From contig JAEZIL010000208.1 in the NCBI GenBank assembly GCA_023436685.1, forward strand, positions 1 to 5,901: a stretch of 5,901 nucleotides of DNA, read 5' to 3'. The translations under genes were made by a program, and so were the position numbers. This DNA comes from Bacteroidota bacterium. Lineage in GTDB: Bacteria; Bacteroidota; Bacteroidia; Chitinophagales; Chitinophagaceae. The number at the start of each line of letters is the position of its first letter. Position 1 is the first letter of the stretch. The notes beneath the pieces were generated by a model, which saw nothing but the letters and a program-made list of their open reading frames with translations, searched no databases and was not told the origin of the DNA. Shown one piece after another: positions 1 through 5,243 of the stretch.

Positions 1-407
1 GCTTTAATAGTATTGGCCCATATTATGGAACCGCCATCTTTCAGCTCATCCCTATCAACCGAGGTAAGTACCGCATGCTTTACTTTCATCAGGTATATAG
101 CTTCTGCCACTCGTTGAGGCTCATCCCAATCAACAGGGTCTGGCCGGCCGGTTGCTACGGCGCAAAAACCGCAAGAACGGGTACATATATTACCTAATAT
201 CATAAATGTTGCAGTACCCTCGCCCCAGCATTCCCCCATATTCGGGCAATTGCCGCTTTCGCAAATAGTATGCAATTTATGGGTATCTACCAGGTTACGC
301 ACATGCCTGTAACCTTCGCCGGTAGGCAACTTAACCCTTAACCAATTAGGTTTTTTAACCCTGGTTTCTGTAGTATCTATAACGTTAACAACGGGTAATT
401 CCTGCAT
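1..407 (-). CDS. lipA: Lipoyl synthase LipA, N-terminal 135 residues (C-terminus beyond window)
   Basis: This radical-SAM enzyme inserts two sulfur atoms into octanoyl groups carried on lipoyl domains of 2-oxoacid dehydrogenases and the glycine cleavage H protein, in the cytoplasm. The translated fragment shows the LipA-specific auxiliary Fe-S cluster motif CX4CX5C (C49, C54, C60, in [13 protein letters not shown]). It also shows the radical-SAM CX3CX2C motif (C75, C79, C82, in CTRSCGFC), the ATGRPDPVD stretch after it, and [12 protein letters not shown] near residues 115-126. The ATG at 405-407 is the only sensible start: an in-frame stop lies 15 bases upstream and the protein then begins MQELPVVN, as Bacteroidota LipA proteins do. 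Family members are about 290 residues, so slightly under half is present and the gene continues past base 1. It starts 24 bases after the stop of the upstream secreted-protein gene, so cotranscription is likely. No clear Shine-Dalgarno or own promoter was seen. Confidence 0.97.
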   Translation of the reverse strand, partial: MQELPVVNVIDTTETRVKKPNWLRVKLPTGEGYRHVRNLVDTHKLHTICESGNCPNMGECWGEGTATFMILGNICTRSCGFCAVATGRPDPVDWDEPQRVAEAIYLMKVKHAVLTSVDRDELKDGGSIIWANTIK

Positions 408-431
408 AAAAAACAGTGCAAGTTACGTAGC

Positions 432-1289
432 TCACCAGCGTCCACCAAATTGCAGTGATACATACACATCAACAAAAAGGGGCTTAGCATCCTGAAAAGC
501 CATCAATTCAATCTTTTTCATATAATATTCTGCATTAATACCGGCTTCCAAGGCCATTTTGCTTTTCTTGCTGGCGGCAAAATCGAAGTGCAAGGCAGTT
601 TTTGCATGCACGCCGGGTATCATTTTTAGTTCATTAAGGCCTTTAGAAAAGCCTGAACTGCCTATAATGTATTGCCCCTGCTGTAGGCCAAGAAACTTTC
701 TCTCTGTTTCAGCATCGTACTTAACGCTTTGAATGACACCCTCTCCCTGGCTGTAAATTTCCAGGTAATATGGTTTTTGCAAACCCAAAGTCAGTCCACC
801 AAGGTATACCCAGTGTACTGAAACGGTTTTTGTCTCAGCTTTACCGGCTATCATCTTACGCATACCATAGCCCAGCTTAAAGGCATAGAAACTATTGGTT
901 TTGCCATAAATGAAGGGCTTGTTATCCCTGTTATCCAGGCCGTTAAGGTTATTGTTTCTTTTGATCTCTTTGGGGTGCTTCTTTTCACTCAGCTCAATCT
1001 GCAGCACTTTTGTATTGTAGAAATAATCGCGGAGCTTTTCATTACTCTTCACCCACCCTTTATCTACAAAAATGCCCCAACCATTGGTAGTAAGCCTCAT
1101 ACCACCACTCAATTCAGCACGTATAGGTTTGGGTTTCTTTGGTTTTACAGGCGGTAAAAGCAGCGTGGTTGACTTTTCACCAGGCAGGGGTGCATCGTTA
1201 ATAGTTTGCGCAAAAGAAGCATTGCTGCTTATACCAAAGCAGCATGCGCAAACTAATCCAAGCGATATTGATCTAAATACTGATCTCAT
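432..1289 (-). CDS. Conserved secreted protein of unknown function, possible outer-membrane beta-barrel
   Basis: I do not recognise a named function for this 285-residue protein. It opens with a signal peptide: Arg at 2 and 6, a hydrophobic core at about 8-20, and likely cleavage after A27 (SFA before Q28). A Pro/Lys-rich linker follows at about 46-55 (PPVKPKKPKP). The rest is rich in alternating aromatic and hydrophobic stretches (for example around SFYAFKLGYGMRK, VHWVYLGGLTLGL and TALHFDFAA). The C-terminus, FVDVYVSLQFGGRW, looks like a final beta strand ending in an aromatic residue. This suggests an outer-membrane beta-barrel, although a soluble periplasmic beta protein is not excluded. 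From memory, similar proteins occur in Chitinophagaceae, some next to lipA. The ATG at 1287-1289 has a GGAG on its own strand 10 bases upstream (1300-1303), unusual here and supportive of this start. The gene is the first of a probable pair with lipA and is divergent from the OsmC-family gene. Confidence 0.85.
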   Translation of the reverse strand: MRSVFRSISLGLVCACCFGISSNASFAQTINDAPLPGEKSTTLLLPPVKPKKPKPIRAELSGGMRLTTNGWGIFVDKGWVKSNEKLRDYFYNTKVLQIELSEKKHPKEIKRNNNLNGLDNRDNKPFIYGKTNSFYAFKLGYGMRKMIAGKAETKTVSVHWVYLGGLTLGLQKPYYLEIYSQGEGVIQSVKYDAETERKFLGLQQGQYIIGSSGFSKGLNELKMIPGVHAKTALHFDFAASKKSKMALEAGINAEYYMKKIELMAFQDAKPLFVDVYVSLQFGGRW

Positions 1290-1376
1290 ATATACGATAC
1301 TCCAAATTTCACAAAAAACACATACCAGAGTAATATTAAGGTACGAATTTCTTTGCGGGTAAAATCACATCATTGT

Positions 1377-1396
1377 AAATTTACCTCAAATTTACC
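1377..1396. repeat. Tandem AAATTTACC repeat, 11-base period, in divergent intergenic region
   Basis: Two exact copies of AAATTTACC lie at 1377-1385 and 1388-1396, about one DNA helical turn apart and ending 4 bases before the proposed TTG start of the OsmC-family gene. Read on the minus strand, 1387-1394 is TAAATTTG, a perfect match to the Bacteroidota -7 box TAnnTTTG, which could serve the secreted-protein gene with a leader of roughly 90 bases. No partnering TTG was found at the expected distance upstream. The repeat could be an operator or chance in an AT-rich gap; the pattern is observed, the role is inferred. Confidence 0.3.
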
Positions 1397-1400
1397 CAAA

Positions 1401-1808
1401 TTGACATCCAGGATCATCTATACCGGAGATTTACGCACTGAAGCCACCCATTTAAAGTCGGGAACAGTAGTTGAGACTGATGCTCCGCTCGATAACCAAG
1501 GGAAGGGGGAACGATTTTCACCTTCCGACCTGGTAGCAACAGCCCTCGGCTCTTGCATGATGACAATCATGGGTATTGCAGCCCGTACACATGGCATAAA
1601 CATAAACGGCACTACCTGCGATATAGAAAAAATAATGGTGGCCAACCCACGGCGTATTGGCGAGATAAAAGCAAGACTGGAATACCCGAAAACAGAAAGC
1701 TATACCGATAAAGAGAAGAAGATACTACAACACGCAGCACTAACCTGTCCTGTATTTGAAAGCCTGCACCCCGATTGCAAAAAAACAGTAACCTTTATTT
1801 GGCCTTAA
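1401..1808 (+). CDS. OsmC/Ohr family protein (peroxiredoxin-like, YhfA-type)
   Basis: OsmC/Ohr proteins are homodimeric cytoplasmic enzymes, several of which reduce organic hydroperoxides with a pair of cysteines. With the TTG at 1401-1403 as start the protein has 135 residues, the usual family size. It begins MTSRIIYTGDLRTEATHLKSG, matching how related proteins begin. The two conserved cysteines are C52 in the helix ALGSCMMTIMGI and C116 in LTCPVFESLHPD. The FSPSDLVATALGSC block (39-52) is the family signature, and E37 before it may match the active-site Glu. Extra cysteines are C73 and C126. No in-frame ATG exists nearby. A TTG at 1353 would add 16 residues (MRVKSHHCKFTSNLPK) that do not look family-like, so 1401 is preferred. 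The substrate cannot be told: the sequence resembles the OsmC-like subgroup common in Bacteroidota more than classical Ohr. Its last 14 bases overlap the convergent DUF2851 gene. Confidence 0.92.
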   Translation: MTSRIIYTGDLRTEATHLKSGTVVETDAPLDNQGKGERFSPSDLVATALGSCMMTIMGIAARTHGININGTTCDIEKIMVANPRRIGEIKARLEYPKTESYTDKEKKILQHAALTCPVFESLHPDCKKTVTFIWP

Positions 1809-3063
1809 GGATATTAAGCCCAACAGCGCAGCTAAGACATTTTTTAGGCAGGCAATAGTTGTTATACAACTGTATTTGTGCCTGCGATTCGCTTGCATTA
1901 CGAGATGGCCAGCCATATCCTGCCCACTCGTCTGTAATATGGTTTTTCTCAGCCTTAACTGTATCCAGCAACTGAATGGCTTGTTCTTGCAGCTTTGTGT
2001 CGCCCACCCTTTGGGCATATAGGAACTGGATAGGTGCTACTGTATTAATAATGATATTATCAATGGAAGACCTACCTAGCTTCTTAGCTACTTCCTTTTC
2101 TGCCGGTTCATCAAATACATAGTGTGACTTCCAGTAATCGCTTGCCTCTGCCTCTAACAATGGACGTATTTGTTTTATATCGTTACATTCTATTAGTTGC
2201 GAGAACAAATGCACTGAATGCGAAATAAGATCGGCGAATTGGGAGATACGAATAGTAGGAAAGTTAGCCGGGCGCAACCTTAGGAACTTCCACAAGTGTG
2301 CTTGTATAGGATGTAGTTTGTACTTCACCCGCAGATAGTCGTATTCAGCCTTTAGCTTTTGAGGATACTCATCATTGTGTATTTCATCCAACATTCCTGC
2401 TTGTCCAAATAGCAAGGCTTCTATTTGCAAGTTATTACCCTTATGTTTTGCAAGGATATTCAATGGTAGCGACCTGGCAAGCTGTAGAAACGCATCTGCA
2501 TTTACCTTAAATCCAAAGTTAGCAGCCATGCGCCAATACAAGAGATTCCGCCAGTCTTCTGCCGATTCGTCCAGTAGTTCTTTCCAACTTACAAGTTTCT
2601 CTTCCCACCGCTCTACCAACAGTCTGCTTAGCCACGCCTCTTTTGTTATATATCGCACAAAAGGCAATTGCGAAGCACATGGAATACTTGCTGACTGACC
2701 ACTAAGTGTCCCATACTTATCTAATACGGATTGAGATATATGACTCCCTAAGATCAACAGTGGAATTCTTGGATTATGCTCCTGCAGATCATTTTCCAAT
2801 ACTACGTGCAGTATCACATTATTATATGCAGCATCAGCATTATGCCCATGTTTTTGCCAGTCGCTGGAGCGTATATGTAATTCAATATTGCCGGCCAGTG
2901 TAGTATTACCAACTTTTATTCTTGCATTGAGAAAATCGGGACCTGCATTGGTATTTAAGCTGCCCGGATGCATTACAATAACAGGTTCCTGTTCAACTGT
3001 AACAAGTTGAGTAGGGTTATATAAACTATGCTGCCAGATGAATTGCAGTAGCTGCTCTTGCAA
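1795..3063 (-). CDS. DUF2851 family protein of unknown function
   Basis: This 422-residue protein matches the DUF2851 family of Bacteroidota, for which I know no established function. No signal peptide or membrane segment is visible, so it is probably cytoplasmic. The N-terminal region carries the most characteristic blocks: MHPGSLNTNAGPDFLNARI (31-49), then GNIELHIRSSDW (58-69), HGH (72-74) and YNNVILHVVLEND (80-92). The middle is a largely helical stretch with WRNLLYWRMAANFGFKVNADAF. The end has AGYGWPSRN followed by a Cys cluster, C404-X4-C409-X2-C412, suggesting a bound metal or Fe-S site. The order PD, E-x-H, H-x-H, LHVV resembles a divergent PD-(D/E)XK-like core, but that is only my inference. 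The start is TTG at 3061-3063: it gives MQEQLLQFIWQ, a typical opening, and no ATG lies between it and the pyrF stop. The gene follows pyrF by 24 bases and is probably cotranscribed. Its 3' end overlaps the convergent OsmC-family gene. Confidence 0.9.
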   Translation of the reverse strand: MQEQLLQFIWQHSLYNPTQLVTVEQEPVIVMHPGSLNTNAGPDFLNARIKVGNTTLAGNIELHIRSSDWQKHGHNADAAYNNVILHVVLENDLQEHNPRIPLLILGSHISQSVLDKYGTLSGQSASIPCASQLPFVRYITKEAWLSRLLVERWEEKLVSWKELLDESAEDWRNLLYWRMAANFGFKVNADAFLQLARSLPLNILAKHKGNNLQIEALLFGQAGMLDEIHNDEYPQKLKAEYDYLRVKYKLHPIQAHLWKFLRLRPANFPTIRISQFADLISHSVHLFSQLIECNDIKQIRPLLEAEASDYWKSHYVFDEPAEKEVAKKLGRSSIDNIIINTVAPIQFLYAQRVGDTKLQEQAIQLLDTVKAEKNHITDEWAGYGWPSRNASESQAQIQLYNNYCLPKKCLSCAVGLNILKAK

Positions 3064-3087
3064 GGGGATACTTATTTGTAAGCCAAT

Positions 3088-3888
3088 TTACAAATATGCT
3101 GCCATTTGCTGCTGATATTCTTTAGCTGCCTTGCCTGCTTGTTCAGCAAAATCAATCCCCTTACCCGCATATATTACCCCGCGGGAAACATTAATCAGTA
3201 CTCCTCCGTCACTATTCAGCGTGTTCTCGCAAACAGTGGCTACATCGCCTCCTTGCGCGCCAACACCCGGTATCAGGAAAAAATGATCGGGAAGCATTTG
3301 CCTTACATGTTGCAATTGTTCTTTTCGTGTAGCACCTATTACGAACATTGTATTATCAGGAGTACCCCAACCAGCCACCGTCTTCAATACTTTTTCATAC
3401 AGCATTTCATTACCTGTTTGTTGCAATTGAAAATCTGCACTGCCAGCGTTCGATGTAAGACCCAATACTATTGCCCAATTACCTTCAAACTGCATAAATG
3501 GCTGTACACTATCAGCACCCATATACGGTGCCACAGTCACACTATCAAACGCATAGGTGCTGAAGAAGGTCTTCGCATATTGCTCGGCAGTATTGCCAAT
3601 ATCGCCGCGCTTAGCATCAGCTATGGTAAAAATATCTTTAGGTATATAATCAAGGGTTTTCCCAAGGCTTATCCAGCCTTTTACACCCTGGGCCTCATAA
3701 AAAGCAGTATTAATCTTGTATGCAACCGTATAATTCTTTGTAGCGTCAATTATTGCCTTGTTAAAAGCGAACATGGGATCTTCTTCCGCAAAAAGATGCT
3801 TGGGTATTTTTTCCAGGTCGGTATCAAGGCCAACACATAAAACAGATCTCTTTTCGCGGATTATTTTAACCAGCTCACTACGTTTCAT
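3088..3888 (-). CDS. pyrF: Orotidine 5'-phosphate decarboxylase, group 2 type
   Basis: PyrF converts orotidine 5'-phosphate to UMP, the last step of de novo pyrimidine synthesis, in the cytoplasm. The 266-residue TIM-barrel protein shows GLDTDL (20-25), K58 in AYKINTAFYEAQG, and the catalytic block IADAKRGDIGNT (89-100), where D91, K93 and D96 form the charged Asp-Lys-Asp network typical of the enzyme. The phosphate-binding segment is IPGVGAQGGD (206-215), followed by NVSRGVIYA (233-241). The length, the A-K-R-G-D-I-G form of the motif and the long insertion after APYMGADS fit the group 2 (about 270 residues) subfamily rather than the roughly 230-residue E. coli type. The ATG at 3886-3888 is followed directly by the family-typical opening. 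The gene sits 32 bases after the thiamine-binding protein gene and 24 bases before the DUF2851 gene, and it has a likely promoter of its own at 3908-3915. No key residue is missing. Confidence 0.97.
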   Translation of the reverse strand: MKRSELVKIIREKRSVLCVGLDTDLEKIPKHLFAEEDPMFAFNKAIIDATKNYTVAYKINTAFYEAQGVKGWISLGKTLDYIPKDIFTIADAKRGDIGNTAEQYAKTFFSTYAFDSVTVAPYMGADSVQPFMQFEGNWAIVLGLTSNAGSADFQLQQTGNEMLYEKVLKTVAGWGTPDNTMFVIGATRKEQLQHVRQMLPDHFFLIPGVGAQGGDVATVCENTLNSDGGVLINVSRGVIYAGKGIDFAEQAGKAAKEYQQQMAAYL

Positions 3889-3907
3889 AAAGTAACAATT
3901 GTGGCCG

Positions 3908-3915
3908 CAAAGTTA
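3908..3915 (-). promoter_or_regulatory. Candidate Bacteroidota -7 box for pyrF
   Basis: On the minus strand this reads TAACTTTG, a perfect match to the Bacteroidota -7 consensus TAnnTTTG, followed by CGGCC. Transcription would begin about 5-8 bases further on, leaving a short leader of roughly 12-15 bases before the pyrF ATG. No TTG was found at the usual distance upstream, where the upstream gene's coding end lies, so the -33 element is weak or absent. If real, pyrF and DUF2851 can be expressed independently of the thiamine-binding protein gene. Confidence 0.45.
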
Positions 3916-3920
3916 ATAGT

Positions 3921-4217
3921 TTACTTATACTTCCCTATTTTATCATCAATAGCCATATCCTTAACCTTACTCACATGTAGTTTCATATTAATTAGTAAAG
4001 AATCTGCACCGGCCTCGAAACAAACTGTTTGTACATCATCCAGGAGACTTTTTATTTGCTCATAGGGCCCCTCAACTACAGTTTCAAAAGGACAAACCAC
4101 GTATTTCATTCCGGTACTTGTAATCAGCTCAATTACCTTGTCAATAATGGCATAGGCCTCATGTTGGCTTTTTTGTAATGGCAATACCTGTATAGCGAGA
4201 TTTACATTATGATTCAT
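3921..4217 (-). CDS. Thiamine-binding protein, MTH1187/YkoF-like (PF01910)
   Basis: This 98-residue protein matches the small MTH1187/YkoF-like family (formerly DUF77), ferredoxin-like alpha-beta proteins that form oligomers and bind thiamine or related pyrimidine compounds. The first strand NLAIQVLPL (6-14) is followed by a helix around AYAIIDKVIELITSTG (21-36), the strand MKYVVCPFETVVEG (37-50) with the family-typical F-E-T-x-x-E-G, a second helix (PYEQIKSLLDDVQTVCFEAGAD) and the strand SLLINMKLHVSK. No signal peptide is present, so it is cytoplasmic. The ATG at 4215-4217 opens the first strand within a few residues, leaving little room for another start. It is the first gene of a three-gene minus-strand cluster, 32 bases before pyrF, and is divergent from the DUF2911 gene. 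The ligand is known for relatives only. A link to pyrimidine metabolism through pyrF is suggestive but unproven. Confidence 0.88.
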   Translation of the reverse strand: MNHNVNLAIQVLPLQKSQHEAYAIIDKVIELITSTGMKYVVCPFETVVEGPYEQIKSLLDDVQTVCFEAGADSLLINMKLHVSKVKDMAIDDKIGKYK

Positions 4218-4254
4218 ACACTAAATTAGGAATACAATTTATTCTATTGGTAAA

Positions 4255-4281
4255 ATCTATGAATAGATATAAAGAATATCT
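4255..4281. repeat. Two overlapping small inverted repeats in divergent intergenic region
   Basis: ATCTAT (4255-4260) and ATAGAT (4263-4268) form a perfect 6-base inverted repeat with a 2-base centre. AGATAT (4265-4270) and ATATCT (4276-4281) form a second one with a 5-base centre, sharing bases 4265-4268 with the first. They lie between the thiamine-binding protein gene and the DUF2911 gene, just upstream of the latter's proposed promoter, where an operator could sit. The stretch is very AT-rich, so chance is a fair explanation. Confidence 0.25.
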
Positions 4282-4282
4282 T

Positions 4283-4310
4283 TTTGTAAACCTCTTCTGC
4301 CTTATTTTTG
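4283..4310 (+). promoter_or_regulatory. Candidate Bacteroidota promoter for the DUF2911 gene
   Basis: TTTG at 4283-4286 and TATTTTTG at 4303-4310 match the Bacteroidota -33 (TTTG) and -7 (TAnnTTTG) elements. The spacer of 16 bases is slightly shorter than the usual 17-23. Transcription would start near 4315-4318, giving a leader of about 15-18 bases before the ATG at 4333, short as is common in this phylum. Confidence 0.5.
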
Positions 4311-4332
4311 GCACTCATTAAAAACCATAATT

Positions 4333-5178
4333 ATGAAACGCTGCCTGTATACACTTGCATTTTGGGCAATGGCAACCACTACAGCTTTTGCACAAGACTT
4401 AAAACTTCCATCGCTAAGTCCAAATGCTAAAATATCTCAGGACTTCTCCACCTCATCTATTGAGATATCTTATAGCCGACCTTCAATGCGTGGCCGTAAA
4501 ATATTTGGTGATGTTGTACCCTATAATGCTGTGTGGCGAACTGGCGCAAACTCTGCAACAAGAATAAAACTTGGAGAAGATGTGACCATGGGTGGAAAAG
4601 AGCTTAAAGCAGGTGAATACGCTATATATACTATTCCCGGACAAACTGAATGGGAAATAATAATAAATAAAGGTATTGGCAACTGGGGCAATATGGGCTA
4701 CGCTACAAGCGATGACATAGCACGTTTTAAAGTAAAGCCTACAAAGCTGTCTACCGAGGTTAGCACTTTTACTATCAACCTTGCGGATATAACATCAAGC
4801 ACTTGCAACCTGGAAATGAAGTGGGAAAACACTAAAGTGGTTATACCGATAAAAGCAAATAACGAGCAACGACTTGCCGCTTCAATAGATAAAGCTATCA
4901 ATAATCCCTCTATTCCTTATTACCAGGTAGCAAGCTACTATTTTGAAAATGGCCAAAACACAGAAAAAGCATATGAGTATGTAACTAAGGCTACAGAACA
5001 AAACCCTAAAGCTTTTTACATGTGGCACCTAAAAGCTAGGATAGCTCAAAAAATGGGTAAAAAAGACGAAGCTATTGCTGCTGCGGAAAAATCGATGGAA
5101 ACAGCTAAAGGCTCTGCATTCGAAGCTGATTATATCCGCAACAACCAAGCCATTATCAATAAGGCTAAAAAAATGTAA
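4333..5178 (+). CDS. Secreted DUF2911 domain protein with TPR-like C-terminus
   Basis: The 281-residue protein begins with a signal peptide (K2, R3, hydrophobic core at about 5-14, likely cleavage after A20 in AFAQ), so it is exported, probably to the periplasm. Residues about 26-165 form a DUF2911 domain, recognised by SPNAKISQDF, IEISYSRPSMRGRKIFGDVVPY, VWRTGANSAT, GGKELKAGEYAIYTIPG and the WEIIINKG/NWGN block. The biochemical role of DUF2911 is not established to my knowledge. Residues about 196-225 and 226-259 resemble two TPR helical hairpins (A-x-Y-Y-x-E-N-G and A-R-I-A-Q-K-M-G-K-K-D-E-A spacing), which would offer a protein-binding surface. The ATG at 4333 starts the signal peptide directly and lies about 22 bases after a good -7 box. 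No Shine-Dalgarno is evident. The gene is closed by a strong intrinsic terminator and so is probably monocistronic, divergent from the thiamine-binding protein gene. Confidence 0.92.
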   Translation: MKRCLYTLAFWAMATTTAFAQDLKLPSLSPNAKISQDFSTSSIEISYSRPSMRGRKIFGDVVPYNAVWRTGANSATRIKLGEDVTMGGKELKAGEYAIYTIPGQTEWEIIINKGIGNWGNMGYATSDDIARFKVKPTKLSTEVSTFTINLADITSSTCNLEMKWENTKVVIPIKANNEQRLAASIDKAINNPSIPYYQVASYYFENGQNTEKAYEYVTKATEQNPKAFYMWHLKARIAQKMGKKDEAIAAAEKSMETAKGSAFEADYIRNNQAIINKAKKM

Positions 5179-5194
5179 TTTTCATTTAGCATAC

Positions 5195-5233
5195 ATAAAC
5201 CCACAGTGCTTACTTACTGTGGGTTTATTTTTT
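5195..5233 (+). terminator. Intrinsic (rho-independent) terminator after the DUF2911 gene
   Basis: The arms ATAAACCCACAGT (5195-5207) and ACTGTGGGTTTAT (5216-5228) pair perfectly over 13 bases around an 8-base loop, and the right arm runs into a T-rich tract ending TTTTTT (5228-5233). It begins 17 bases after the DUF2911 stop codon and ends 10 bases before the next start codon. Confidence 0.9.
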
Positions 5234-5243
5234 AATACCATTT

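Noticed and set aside
408..431. Possible separate lipA promoter in the gap after the secreted-protein gene
   Set aside because: The closest match on the minus strand (TAACTTGC) deviates from the -7 box at key positions; cotranscription is the simpler reading.
1348..1355. TTTCTTTG on the plus strand as a -7 box for the OsmC-family gene
   Set aside because: It lacks the conserved A of TAnnTTTG and no suitable upstream TTG was found; noted as the nearest candidate only.
1353..1400. N-terminal extension of the OsmC-family protein from TTG 1353
   Set aside because: The added residues are not family-like and overlap the AAATTTACC repeats; the shorter start gives a standard N-terminus.
3106..3840. 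Long open frame on the plus strand opposite pyrF (244 residues)
   Set aside because: It lies entirely antisense to a clearly recognised pyrF, is rich in Ile, Tyr, Cys and Ser with no recognisable domain, and is best explained as a shadow of pyrF codon use.
4252..4259. Minus-strand TAGATTTT as a promoter for the thiamine-binding protein gene
   Set aside because: It misses the final G of TAnnTTTG and has no TTG at the right distance; too weak to list, so that gene's promoter remains unidentified.
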